Assembly: GCA_032164245.1 (NCBI GenBank)
Contig: JAVMKO010000006.1
Span: 5,161,001 to 5,225,000 of the forward strand
Source of the DNA: Sternotherus odoratus
Taxonomy: Eukaryota; Chordata; Testudines; Kinosternidae
Direction of reading: 5' to 3'
Length of the DNA stretch: 64,000 nt
Part shown: in pieces, positions 1 to 32,127 of the stretch
How the letters are laid out: each line of letters opens with the position of its first letter
Numbering within the stretch: position 1 is the stretch's first letter
Translations under genes and position numbers: made by a program
The notes under the pieces: model-generated
The model's input: only the letters and a program-made list of their open reading frames with translations
Database searches by the model: none
Told to the model about the DNA's origin: nothing

Positions 1-320
1 GCAGGGGTGGCCAACCTGAGCTGGAGAGAGCCAGAATTTACCAATGTATATTGCCAAAGAGCAAGGGTAATACATCAGCAGTCTCCCATAAGCTCCCCCC
101 GGCAGCCCTGCCTCCCCACACCTCCCGATCCACTGTTTTGTGCCGTGCAGGAGGCTCAGATGGGGAGAGGAAGGAGCGAGGACACAGCAGACTCAGGGGA
201 GGGGGCAGGACCTGTGGCAGAGCCAGAGGTTGAACCATGAGCACCCCCGGCACACTGGAAAGTTGGTGCTGGTAGCTCCAGCCCCGGAGCTGGTGCTTAT
301 ACAAGGAGCCGCAGATTAAC
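1..320 (+). mobile_element. hAT-like element, left-end fragment
   Basis: The sequence at position 2 starts CAGGGGTGGCCAACC, a hAT/Charlie-type terminal sequence also echoed by other elements in this window. The interior is GC-rich and runs into ordinary intronic sequence by about 320. No matching right terminal repeat or target duplication was found, so the boundaries are approximate. Short open frames here are not genes. Confidence 0.45.
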
Positions 321-2064
321 TTCTTAAGAGCTGCATGTGGAACCAGAGTGAAAGGGAGGATGCTAAGAAGAAGATATGATCAACATGGGTCAGGCAGCCA
401 CCTAGCTGGACACTGGGAAGCTCTTTAAGCAACCACATCCAGAAAGGAAATGGGTGCCCCTTTGGCTCCAACTCCTATGTCCACCTCAAAGGCTGGCAAG
501 AGAGGCCACTGGGCTTAGAACGGAGTTTGTTCGCACACAGAAGCATGGGACCGTCACCACTGCATCTTCGGGGGAAATAGTATTCTGTGGCATAGAAACC
601 TGAGCTAGATTGCAAGCCCTTCCAAATGTCATTTCCACAATGCAGACGCTGTCCTTTATATTCGGAACGAGACCTTTGAAATAGCAACCCAGTATCCCAT
701 CCAAAAAATCAAATTCTTCCAGCTAATAAAACCCAGCTCCTTTGTGTTCACAGTGCCTGTTATTGGCAAGAAACACACTGTAAGTGACTTCCTCAAAAGA
801 GGTTAACTCCTCCTTAAGAAATGAGGACTTTCATACATGGAGATATTTAGATCTTTCCTTTCCTAAAATGAAGACATTCTTACCTTCTCTCCTTGGCTGA
901 CAAGTGTCTTCGCCCCTGCGACTTACTGTCACTCTAAAAAAGTGAAATAAAATGATATTTATTGTTTCCACTCATAGAAATCACATGCTGTGCTACTTGT
1001 CTGAAGACCTTATCATGGAGCTTACCAGGTTAGATGCGTCCTCTTTTGTAACCATTTTCTGATGGGATCTGTGAAGACTGAAAGGTGCAGCATGTCATTA
1101 GAGAAATAACAGTCTGATAACACAGTCCTGACACAGCAGCAGCCGCCACAACTGGGACAAACTAATTCAGAGTTGTCTATTGGGCATCCTGTCCTGGAAA
1201 GACCATTTCCTTTTCTGAACAGGTAAGTGGCATTAGCAGTATGCTACAGCTGGGGGATTATAAACAAGTGTGCTTTTGCACACCACCTCAATGTACCCTC
1301 TATATGGGTAATGAAGTGTCTTGGTTTAGCAACCAGACACATTTCACGTAGCATTGAATCCAAATCTCTTGACTTTGGATTTTCAAAGGAAACTGAGTGC
1401 CTCTGAGAGCTTCACTGAAAGCCCCAGCTTTGATTCATGAAATAAGTGATGTGGGCTTTCAGAGCTCTTCCCAGTTAGGTCTTTATGGCACATACACAAA
1501 TCCCACACACACAATGCGTCACATTATTTTTACAGCTGTAATACCTATGAAATAAACCCAGACTGAATGAATTCAAAACTGAAGTCCAATTTATTGGGAG
1601 GACGTGTGGCAGTTTTCCCCGACTCACCCTTAAGTGCCTCAATATCTGGGGTGAGACCAGTTCATTCTTATGCCCATTCATTTCTTGCCCTTGAAACTGC
1701 TCCATAGTGCCATTTGTGAGGACAGCGGAGTAAGCGGTAGGAAGATTCGCCACTGGCACAAACTGGTGATCACCCTCTCATTTCAGGTGGCAATAATTTT
1801 CAGTTACTACCATTTTGAATCAGAACGGAAGTGATTTTAGGCTTCCCATTTCCTAGATCCTGGTAGAACACTTGAGTGGAAGAAGGTTGGTCTCCACGAG
1901 GAGGAAAAATTGTAAAATGCCCTGTGTTTGAAGCTCCCCTAGCAGCCAATATATCTTCATTTTTTATGGAGTCCCACATGGCATTCTCATAAGCAAACTA
2001 CGGAAATGTGGTCTAGATGAAGTTACTATAAGGTAGGTGCACAACTGGGTGAAAGACCCTACTG

Positions 2065-2718
2065 AGGAGCAGTGGTCAATGGTTCACTGTCGAAGCGGGA
2101 GGGTGTATCTAGTGGGGTCTCGCAAGGGTGTCTTGGGTCTGGAACTATTGACTATATTCATTAATGACTTGAATACCAAGTGAGAGTAGGTTTATTACAT
2201 TTGCAGATGATGCCAGGCTGGGAGGGGTCACAAGCACTTTGGAGGACATGATTAGAATTCAAAATGACCTCAGCACATTGAAGAATTGGGCTGAATTCAA
2301 CAAGATGAAATTCAGTAAAGGTAAGTGAAGTACTTGGCACTTAGGAAGGAAAAATCAAATACACAACTACAAAATGGGGAATAACGGGTTAGGCCATCAG
2401 TTCCCAAACTGGGAGGGGTGCACCCCCGTGGGGTGGGGGATGAAGAAATTCCAAGGGGGACATGAAGCTGTGAAATTTTCTTAACATTTTTTAAATCATT
2501 TGTTTGTTATTTATTTACTAGACCAGACAAATTATACATACTCTGTATACATAATAACTATTCATAAAATTGTCCAATTACAGGTCTATGTTATTTAACC
2601 AGTTGGGCAAACGCCTGTCAGAGATAGTCTAGGTTTACTTGGGTCCTGCCTCAGGGAAAGGGGCTGGACTTGATGACTTCAAGGTTCCATCCAGCCCTAC
2701 GTTTATATGATTCTATAA
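2065..2718 (+). mobile_element. CR1 LINE fragment, decayed, interrupted
   Basis: Positions 2065-2397 resemble a mutated CR1 reverse-transcriptase segment (a 'valued second ORF' stretch around ATGACTTGAATACC and GCAGATGATGCC, equal to the F-A-D-D-A region). Positions 2640-2718 carry the CR1 3' end, with GGGCTGGACTTGATGACTTC and a terminal ATGATTCTATAAT. The part between is a separate insertion. Only remnants of coding sense remain. Confidence 0.6.
2398..2639. mobile_element. Probable hAT-type insertion in CR1
   Basis: The left end reads CAGTTCCCAAACTGGGAGG, a hAT/Charlie-like terminus, and the segment splits one CR1 copy. The right terminus is not clear and no convincing 8-bp duplication was found, so the right limit is a guess. 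Confidence 0.4.
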
Positions 2719-3015
2719 TAGCCTTGACAATGGCCAGAATACCACATATGCCCCAGCCAGAGAATGCATTGCTGCAGTGGTTGCTACAGTCAGGAAATGA
2801 AGAACTGTGTAGAGACCACAGTCTAGGAAGGGTGGAGCAGTACTACCAAACATATACATTTGTTTTGCTGGTTATTCAGACAGCCTGCACCTTTGAACAC
2901 TAAGATTAGTCTCACATACTCATTGCAATCCCTCTGATCACAAACATAGTTTTAAGGCACTGACATTCTTAGATTGGCTCATATTGCTGACAAATGTGGA
3001 AGCTCTTTTGGTTAC

Positions 3016-24008
<20,993 letters not shown>

Positions 24009-24902
24009 CTGTTAAAAAAAACCAAAACACATTTTGTGAATCCAGTATTGAATTCAAACAAGACTATCAGAAAGATTCAGTGACAACTGAATCTATTTGT
24101 ACACAAGTTTCCTAAGTTACAATATATTATACAAATAGCATTTGAAGATGTGATAGGGCAGAAGCAGTAAAATGGACAAGCTTCAGGGAAAATTATGATA
24201 CAATTAGAAGATGCAGGGAGGAGCATTATTAATGAAATAAATGTAAAAAGGAACGAAAATAGAATAGACACTTGAACAAGACTTTAATACAAATCTAAAT
24301 ATCAGCAACAATTCATGTTATGAAACACTAATGCATATGCATACCTCTGCATCACCAATTTATCACTGAAGCCCCACTTACATTAGTAAACTAGCCCCCT
24401 TGCTGATGACTGTCAGCAATACATCTGGCTCAACAGGTGCTGAGAATGCTTGAGGAGCAAGCCTGAATGGGACTAAAGCATTTTCAGCATCACCACAGAA
24501 AGCACAACTGAGATTTAATCCCATTGCTGTTTCATTCACAGTTATTCAAGCCAGCATAACATGAATGATAAATCACATCTTGAGGGGTATCAGGGTCCCC
24601 TTGGTGGAAGTGGGATGGGGGCACTATGTGGGTTCCAGGAGGTAGTGGGATGGGGCCTCAGGACTTCCATCAGGGACAGTAGAGATGCAGTTTGTCTGGA
24701 CTCCAGTGGGGTGAAATGGATTGTGTCCAAGATGCCCCTAGTCTTCTACATGGGTGTGTGTACAGAGGAATTAGGGCTCCCATGTGAGATAATGATATTG
24801 GAAATGTTAGAGCTCTCCTGGGGGACAGTGGGTTGGATAGTCAGGGTTCTCTTGACCTCTCACATGGGGCAACAGTATGGAGCATCAGAATTTTCCATAA
24901 GG
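24009..24902. other. NEMF intron 1 region / 5' side, no exon seen
   Basis: A/T-rich to about 24560, then sequence with repeated GGTGGAAGTGGGATGG-like and GGGTTCCAGGAGG-like phrases that look like a decayed form of the minisatellite-type DNA on the other side of the gap. No start exon of NEMF found. The open frame at 24561-25178 runs through Ns and is not a gene. Confidence 0.5.
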
Positions 24903-25102
24903 NNNNNNNNNNNNNNNNNNNNNNNNNNNNNNNNNNNNNNNNNNNNNNNNNNNNNNNNNNNNNNNNNNNNNNNNNNNNNNNNNNNNNNNNNNNNNNNNNN
25001 NNNNNNNNNNNNNNNNNNNNNNNNNNNNNNNNNNNNNNNNNNNNNNNNNNNNNNNNNNNNNNNNNNNNNNNNNNNNNNNNNNNNNNNNNNNNNNNNNNNN
25101 NN
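24903..25102. other. Assembly gap (200 N)
   Basis: Exactly 200 Ns. The right edge resumes at the same base (CTGGCAGGGAACTGATG) at which a duplicated unit can be aligned at 30203, so the assembly broke inside the duplicated block. The true length is unknown. Confidence 0.99.
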
Positions 25103-25816
25103 CTGGCAGGGAACTGATGAGGTGGAATATTCCCAGATGATCCCAGCAGGCTATCGACACGCATGCTACCGTATATAAGTGAGAGTCCCTGTTCCTCGTG
25201 CCCCTATGTGGGTACCCCTAGTTCCTCTGGTAAGAATCCTTCATCCTCGCTTCACCTCCAAGTAAGAACAGCCAGGAGAGGAGGTGGGAGGAAGGTTGTT
25301 TGGCAGAGATTGTTTGGTAAAGGGGGGAGGGGGACTGTGTCTGCCTCGCGCAGGCCCCTCGGAGGAAGGGATCTCAGTGTGTGTGTCTGTCTCTATTCCT
25401 CCCCCCATAACACTCCCTGGTGTGTGGGTGCGCTGGGTCCCCGGAGAGAGCCCCGGCGTTTGGGTGCCTCTGTCTGCCCCACGAGGGACCCTGTGGATGT
25501 GGGTCTTCTCCGCGTTACTAAGGCTGTCTGGTGCCAAGTCCCTCCTGGTTCCTAGTGGAGTGTGGGGGTGTCCCGTCCCCTTAAGGATTCCTAGTGTGTG
25601 GATGCCCCTCCCCCCCGTTCTGGACCATTAAGGATGGTGCAGTGGAGCACACGGTCTGCGCCCCATGAACTAGCTCCAGTGTGTGATTTCCCCGCCCCCA
25701 TCAGTGGGTCTCTCTGATCCCCCTTATTTAGCATCCGTGTTACATGGGTGCGTCCCTGCCCCCAGTTCAGGATCCCCAACCTGTGGGCGCTCCCATCGCG
25801 GAGGGTCTGTCTAAAA

Positions 25817-26119
25817 AGAGAGAGACCGGGTCTCACTGTCTCGCCCAGGCTACGCTGCAGGGGCCATTCACGGGCGCGATCCCACTACTGATCCGCACGG
25901 GAGTTTTGACCTGCTCCGTTCCCGACCTGGGCCGGTTCACCCCTCCTCAGGCAACCTGGGGACCCCGGGCTCCCCCGGGATCACCATATTGATGCCGAAC
26001 TTAGTGCGGACACCCGCTCGGCACAGCCCCCTGCAGCCCAGAACTCCCGAGCTCAAGCGATCCGCCGGCCTCCGCCTCCCCGGGCGCTGGGATCACAGGC
26101 ACCAGCCACGGCGCCCGGC
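25817..26119 (-). ncRNA. RN7SL: 7SL (SRP) RNA copy 1
   Basis: 7SL RNA is the scaffold of the signal recognition particle, which targets ribosomes making secreted and membrane proteins to the ER. On the minus strand the copy starts GCCGGGCGCCGTGGC at 26119 (Alu domain), has the helix 6 segment AAGTTCGGCATCAATATGG and helix 8 CCAGGTCGGGAACGGAGCAG, and ends in a T5 run (25813-25817). Compared with copies 3 and 5 it has four extra bases (CTCT) before the terminator and an A-to-G change in the AATAGCC segment. It is head-to-head with copy 2, 241 bp away. May be functional or a recent pseudogene. Confidence 0.92.
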
Positions 26120-26360
26120 TGGGTTCAGGGGCTGCCAGCCGCGGCTTGAAACTCAGCTGGTGAGTTCTGGGCGTGGGCCGGGCGGGGCAGCCTGGGACCG
26201 GGCATAGAGGCTCTTGGTGTCAACTTGTTCTGTAGGCGGAGGCTGAGAGGAGCCGATTGTCGGCAGCAGGAGCATCTCCCGGTCCCAGGCTGCCCCGTCC
26301 GGCCCACGCCCAGAACTCACCAGCTGAGTTTCAAGCCGCGGCTGGCAGCCCCCGACCCCA

Positions 26361-26660
26361 GCTGGGCACCGTGGCTGGTGCCTGTGATCCCAGCGCCCGG
26401 GGAGGCGGAGGCCGGCGGATCGCTTGAGCTCGGGAGTTCTGGGCTGCAGGGGGCTGTACCGAGCGGGTGTCCGCACTAAGTTCGGCATCAATATGGTGAT
26501 CCCGGGGGAGCCCGGGGTCCCCAGGTTGCCTGAGGAGGGGGTGAACCGGCCCAGGTCGGGAACGGAGCAGGTCAAAACTCCCGTGCGGATCAGTAGTGGG
26601 ATCGCGCCCGTGAATAGCCCCTGCAGCGTAGCCTGGGCGAGACAGTGAGACCCGGTCTCT
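26361..26660 (+). ncRNA. RN7SL: 7SL (SRP) RNA copy 2, variant
   Basis: Full length (300 nt) with a T5 run at 26660-26664. It departs from copies 3 and 5 at the very 5' end (GCTGGGCACC instead of GCCGGGCGCC), in GGCTGTACC (for GGCTGTGCC) and by one extra G before GTGAACCGG. The 5' changes hit the Alu domain that binds SRP9/14, so this copy is the least likely of the seven to be fully functional. Upstream 60 bp are an inverted copy of copy 1's flank. Confidence 0.88.
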
Positions 26661-27196
26661 TTTTAGACAGACCCGGGATCCTGAACTTGGGGCGGGGGGA
26701 GGGACGAACCCATGTAACACTGATGCTGAAAAAGGGGATCGGAGAACCCTACAGATCATGGAGGGCCAGGGGCACCGGACAGCCTCATTAACGCGGAGAA
26801 GACCCACATCCACAGGGTCCCTCGTGGGGGCAGACAGAGGCACCCAAACACCGGGGCTCTCTCAGGGGGCCCAGCGCACCCACACACCAGGGAGTGTTAT
26901 GGGGGGAGGAATAGAGGCAGCCACACACACTGAGATCCCTTCCTCCGAGGGGCCTGGGCAGGACACAGTCCCCTCCCCCCTTTACATCTCTGGCAAACAC
27001 GCCTTCTCCCACCGCCTGGGAAGCTTGTCACTTCTAAGCTTCGTCCACACGGGGGCAGCCCGGAGCTCAGCGAATGCTCCACGTGGCCCGTTGCTTTTCC
27101 CCCTTCACAGGGCAGGTTAATCCGGCCGGTCTTTGAAGAGAAGCCGAATAATTCCCCAAATCCCGGGCCCCAGGGGCAGCGTTCCCAGGAAAGCGC

Positions 27197-27204
27197 TGAC
27201 GTCA
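27197..27204. promoter_or_regulatory. CRE-like palindrome TGACGTCA
   Basis: A perfect cAMP-response-element palindrome in GC-rich DNA. Mammalian 7SL genes use an upstream ATF/CRE site, but this one is more than 500 bp downstream of copy 2, so a role is doubtful. Confidence 0.3.
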
Positions 27205-27289
27205 CCAGGTAAAGGACGCGCTAGAGCGCGGCCTCCAGCCTCGTGTATTGGGCCCATCACCGTGGTGTCTGACACCTTCGGGAGACACC

Positions 27290-27373
27290 AGGGGAAGGTT
27301 TTCCTGGAGTTCAGGGCAGAAGGGACCATTCGATCAGCCGGTCTCACCCCCGGATAACACAGGACAGAGAATT
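27290..27373 (-). mobile_element. CR1 3' fragment, part 1 (interrupted by the LINE)
   Basis: Antisense CR1 3' region: GGGCAGAAGGGACCATTCGA, then GATAACACAGGACAGAGAATT. It continues on the other side of the LINE (30094-30180). Confidence 0.7.
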
Positions 27374-30089
27374 AATAAATAAATAAATAAGTTAAATAAA
27401 TAAGTTAAATAAGTTAATAAATTAATAAATAAGTCATAGGGATGACGAAATGCTAAGGGAGATTAGAGAGGCTGTCAAAATAAAGAACCCAATAATAGTG
27501 GGAGACTTCAATTATCCCAACATTGACTGGGTACATGTCACCTCAGGGTGAAATGCAGAGATGAAATTTCTTGATACTTTAAATGACTGCTTCTTGGAGC
27601 AGCTGGTACAGGAACCCACAAGGGGAGAGGCAACTCTGGATTTAGTCCTGAGTGGAGCGCAGGATCTGGTTCAAGAGGTAACTATAAAAGGACCGCTGGG
27701 AAATAGTGACCATAATATAATAACATTTAACATTCCTATGGTGGGAATAACACCTCAGAAGCCCAACACTGGGGCATTTAATTTCAAAAAGGGGAACTAT
27801 GCAAGAATGAGGGGGTTAGTTAAACGGAAATTAAAAGGAAAAGTGACTAAAGTGAAATCCCTGCAAGCTGCATGGACTCTCTTCAAAGATACCATAATAA
27901 AGGCCCAACTCAAATGTATACCCCAAATTAAAAAACAACGCCAGAAAACTAAAAAAGAGCCACCGTGGCTTAACAGCCAAGTAAAAGAAGCAGTGAGAGA
28001 GAAAAAGGCATCATTTAAAAAGTGGAAGTCCAATCCTAGTGAGGTAAATAGAAAGGAGCATAAGCACTGCCAAATAAAGTGTAAGAATGTAATAAGAAAA
28101 GCTAAAATGGAGTTTGAAGAACAGCTAGCCAAAAACTCAAAAGGTAATAACAAAATGTTTTTTTAAATATGTCAGAAGCAGGAAGCCTGCTAAACAACCA
28201 GTGGGGCCCCTGGATGACAGAGATACAAAAGGAGCACTTAAAGATGACCGAGTCATTGCAGAGAAACTAAATGAATTCTTTGCTTCAGTCTTCACGGCTG
28301 AGGACGTTAGGGAGATTCCTAAACCTGAGCTGTCTTTTGTAGGTGACAAATCTGAGGTATTGTCACAAATTGAAGTATCAGTAGAGGAGGTTCTGGAATT
28401 CATTGATAAACTTAACTGTGACAAGTCACCGGGACCAGATGGCATTCACCCAAGAGTTCTGAAAGAACTCAAATGTGAAATTGCGGCACTATTAACGAGG
28501 GTTTGTAACCTATCCTTTAAATCGGCTACTGTGCCCAGTGACTGGAAGATAGCTAATGTAACGCCAATATTTAAAAAGGGCTCTAGAGGTGATCCTGGCA
28601 ATTACAGACCAGTCAGTCTAACGTCCGTACCGGGAAAATTAGTTGAAACAATAGTAAAGAATAAAATTGTCAGACACATAGAAGAGCATAAATTGTTGGG
28701 CAAAAGTCAACATGGTTTCTGCAAAGGGAAATCGTGTCTATTAGAGTTCTTTGAAGGGGTCAGCAAACATGTGGACAAGGGGGATCGGTGGACATAGTGT
28801 ACTTAGATTTCCAGAAAGCCTTTGACAAGGTCCCTCACCAAAGGCTCTTACGTAAATTAAGCTGCCATGGGATAAGAGGGAAGATCTTCTCATGGATTGA
28901 AAACTGGTTAAAAGACAGGGAACAAAGGGTAGGAATAAATGGAACTTTTTCAGAATGGAGAGGGGTAACTAGTGGTGTTCCCCAAGGGTCAGTCCTGGGA
29001 CCGATCCTATTCAACTTATTTATAAATGATTTGGAGGAAGGGGTAAACAGTGATGTGGCAAAGTTTGCAGATGACACTAAACTGCTCAAAGTAGTAAGGA
29101 CCAAAGCAGACTGTGAAGAACTTCAAAAAGATCTCACTAAACTAAGTGATTGGGCAACAAAATGGCAAATGAAATTTAATGTGGATAAATGTAAAGTAAT
29201 GCACATTAGAAAAAATAACCCCAACTATACATACAATATGATGGGGGCTAATTTAGCTACAACCAATCAGGAAAAAGACCTGGGAGTCATTGTGGAAAAT
29301 TCTCTGAAGGCATCCATGCAGTGTGCAGCGGCAGTCAAAAAAGCAAACAGGATGTTAGGAATCATTAAAAAAGGGATAGAGAATAAGTCGGAGAATATCT
29401 TATTGCCCTTATACAAATCCATGGTGCGCCCACATCTTGAATACTGCGTACAAATGTGGTCTCCTCATCTCAAAAAGGATATACTGGCACTAGAAAAGGT
29501 TCAGAGAAGGGCAACTAAAATGATTAGGGGGTTGGAACGGGTCCCATATGAAGAGAGATTAAAGAGGCTAGGACTTTTTAGCTTGGAAAAGAGGAGACTA
29601 AGGGGGGATATGATAGAGGTATATAAAATTATGAGTGGTGTGGAGGAAGTAAATAAGGAAAAGTTATTTACTTGTTCCCAAAATAGAAGAACTAGGGGCC
29701 ACTCAATGAAATTGGCGTGCAGCAGGTTTAAAACAAATAAAAGGAAGTTCTTCTTCACACAGCACACAGTCAACCTGTGGAACTCCCTACCTGAGGAGGC
29801 TGTGAAGGCTAGGACTATAACAGGGTTTAAAAGAGAGCTGGATAAATTCATGGAGGCTAAGTCCATAAATGGCTATTAGCCGGGGATGGGTAATGAATGG
29901 TGTCCCTAGCCTCTGTCTGTCAGAGGGGGGGTGATGGATGGCAGGAGAGAGATCGCTCGATCATACCTGTTAGGTTCACTCACTACGGGGCACCTGGCAT
30001 TGGCCACTGTCGGTAGACAGGATGCTGGGCTAGATGGACCTTTGGTCTGACCCAGTATGGCCGTTCTTATGTTCTTATGTTCTTATGTT
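27374..30089 (+). mobile_element. CR1-clade LINE, 5'-truncated, 2.7 kb
   Basis: Plus-strand non-LTR retrotransposon. 27430-27790 encodes the end of an APE-type endonuclease (VGDFNYPNIDW, GNSDHNIITF). 28201-29879 encodes reverse transcriptase (YLDFQKAFDKVPHQRLL, SGVPQGSVLGPILFNL, KFADDTKLL) and the C-terminal region ending MEAKSINGY. In-frame stops or shifts near 27549, 28165 and 28797 make it inactive. The 3' end is a repeated TTCTTATG octamer, typical of the CR1 group. AATT is duplicated on both sides (27370-27373, 30090-30093). The 5' junction carries an AATAAATAAG-type simple repeat. It interrupts a duplicated unit whose empty counterpart is at 33322-33325. Confidence 0.92.
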
Positions 30090-30093
30090 AATT

Positions 30094-30180
30094 CCACCAA
30101 GGCACGTGTTGATCCCAAAAGACACTGGACAGACCAAAGCATTTCAATCCTCAGGGGTTAAAGTGGGTACCAGATACAGA
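30094..30180 (-). mobile_element. CR1 3' fragment, part 2
   Basis: Continuation of the CR1 fragment at 27290-27373: CCACCAAGGCACGTGTTGAT, then AGACCAAAGCATTTC. Present uninterrupted and inverted at 33230-33400. Confidence 0.7.
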
Positions 30181-31048
30181 GATCAAGGTCCCCCCAAGGG
30201 ACTGGCAGGGAACTGATGAGGTGGAATATTCCCAGATGATCCCAGCAGGCGATCCACCCCCAGAGGTGAGAGTCCCTGTTCCTCCCCCTTTAGGAATACC
30301 TGGTATGTGGGTGCCTCCAGCCCGCCAGCTGAGAATCCTCCATGGGGTTTCCCTCGCTTCACCCCCAGATAAGAAGAGCGTGTGGAGGGGTGGGAGGAAG
30401 GTTGTCTGGCAGAGCTGTAAAGGGGGATTGTGTCCTGCCCAGGCTCCTCGGAGGAAGGGATCTCAGTGTCTAGGGCTGTCTCGATTCCCCCCACCCCTAA
30501 GAATCCCTGGGGCGGGGCTGCACTCCAGCCCTTTAAGGATCTCGGGTGGGTGGGTGTCTCCCTCCCCTATTCCCCGAACCTTTGTCGGGGGGAGTGGGGG
30601 GTCTCACACTGCGGGATCCGGAACTGAGGCGGGGGAGGCCCCCATACAGCAGGGATGCTGGAAGGGCGAACAGAAGCACCCCCAACCCGAGATCTATGGG
30701 GGGAGAGAGGCACCCACACGCCCAGGATCTGCTAAGGGGGAGACAAGGGCATCCAAACCCCGGGATCCCCTACAGAGGGACGGACACCGACACAGCCAGT
30801 TTTCTGTACGGGGGGGCGGAGGTACCCACACACCGGGGCTCCTGGGCGGGGGATGGGGGCACCGACCCCTCCGGGATCTTATCTGGGTGAACAGCGGAGC
30901 CTGCACCCGACCTGAGATCCGGTGGCGGGGGAGGGTGGCGGAGGGGAGGGCAGCAGGAGCATCTCCCGGTCCCAGGCTGCCCCCGCCCGGCCCACGCCCA
31001 GAACTCACCAGCTGAGTTTCAAGCCGCGGCTGGCAGCCCCCGAACCCA

Positions 31049-31347
31049 GCCGGGCGCCGTGGCTGGTGCCTGTGATCCCAGCGCCCGGGGAGGCGGAGGC
31101 CGGCGGATCGCTTGAGCTCGGGAGTTCTGGGCTGCAGGGGGCTGTGCCGAGCGGGTGTCCGCACTAAGTTCGGCATCAATATGGTGATCCCGGGGGAGCC
31201 CGGGGTCCCCAGGTTGCCTGAGGAGGGGTGAACCGGCCCAGGTCGGGAACGGAGCAGGTCAAAACTCCCGTGCGGATCAGTAGTGGGATCGCGCCCGTGA
31301 ATAGCCCCTGCAGCGTAGCCTGGGCGAGACAGTGAGACCCGGTCTCT
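31049..31347 (+). ncRNA. RN7SL: 7SL (SRP) RNA copy 3, consensus
   Basis: 299 nt, starting GCCGGGCGCCGTGGCTGGTG, with GCACTAAGTTCGGCATCAAT (helix 6), CCAGGTCGGGAACGGAGCAG (helix 8, loop GGAA at 31246-31249 closed by G-C) and GACCCGGTCTCT before a T5 Pol III terminator (31347-31351). By eye it is identical to copy 5, which makes these two the best candidates for active genes. The length fits the roughly 300 nt of vertebrate 7SL. Confidence 0.96.
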
Positions 31348-32049
31348 TTTTAGACAGACCCGGGATCCTGAACTTGGGGCGGGGGGAGGGACGAACCCAT
31401 GTAACACTGATGCTGAAAAAGGGGATCGGAGAACCCTACAGATCATGGAGGGCCAGGGGCACCGGACAGCCTCATTAACGCGGAGAAGACCCACATCCAC
31501 AGGGTCCCTCGTGGGGCAGACAGAGGCACCCAAACACCGGGGCTCTCTCAGGGGGCCCAGCGCACCCACACACAGGGAGTGTTATGAGGGGAGGAATAGA
31601 GACAGACACACACACTGAGATCCCTTCCTCCGAGGAGCCTGGCCAAGAGAGACCTGGGACTGGGGGGCTGCGGCAGGGTTCCCCGGGAGGGGGAGGGGAG
31701 GTTGGGGAGCAAACACAGGGCTCCCCTGGGGGAGGGGCACAAGGTGGAAGTTTTTCCTAGGGCGAAAAATATCCTTGTCCCAGCCCTGGCCTCACCGAAT
31801 CCTGGCTGTGTCGGTGTCCGTCCCTGTGCAGGGGATCCCGGGTGTGGATTCCCTTGTTCCCCCCTTACCAGATCCGGGGTGTGGGGGTGCCATTCTCTCC
31901 TCCCCCCGCCTCCCCAGAGATCTCCGGTGAGGGGGTGCCCCTGTTCGCCCTTAGAGTATCCCTGTTGAATGGGGGCCTCTCCCCGCCCCAATTCAGGATC
32001 CCCACGTGTGAGAGCCCCCACCCCCGATAGAGTCGCGGGGGGTTGGGGG

Positions 32050-32112
32050 GTGTTTGAAAAGAGACCCGCTGTCACTGTGCCCAGCCGGTGCTACGGGAAC
32101 TGTTCACAATCC
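32050..32112 (-). pseudogene. 7SL 3'-end stub beside copy 4
   Basis: GTTTGAAAAGAGACCCGCTG followed by TCACTGTGCCCAG aligns to the 3' end of 7SL (minus strand) but is diverged and truncated at about 60 bp, directly downstream of copy 4. The same stub is found beside copy 5. Confidence 0.6.
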
Positions 32113-32127
32113 CGGGTCTGTCTAAAA

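Larger units (their letters stand above)
1..3015 (-). other. NEMF: NEMF intron 3' of the last visible exon
   Basis: The exon ending at 3016 is followed on the minus strand by a GT donor, so the gene continues leftward. I looked for the remaining C-terminal exons (basic Lys-rich segment and NFACT-C domain) and could not see them, so they probably lie beyond position 1. The stretch holds a hAT fragment (1-320), CR1 pieces (about 2065-2397 and 2640-2718) and a probable hAT insertion between them; 320-2060 shows nothing I recognise. Confidence 0.6.

Noticed and set aside
24561..25178. 205-codon frame across the gap
   Set aside because: Most of it is N; no support.
26225..26479. Alu element, because of the 7SL-like sequence
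   Set aside because: The S domain (helices 6 and 8) is present, so these are full 7SL copies; Alu is confined to primates and lacks the S domain.
27197..27204. CRE as the 7SL upstream promoter element
   Set aside because: Too far from and downstream of the nearest 7SL gene; no equivalent near the other copies.
30694..31569. 291-codon minus-strand frame and similar frames across the 7SL block
   Set aside because: It runs antisense through 7SL copy 3 and recurs wherever 7SL copies occur; non-coding RNA shadow.
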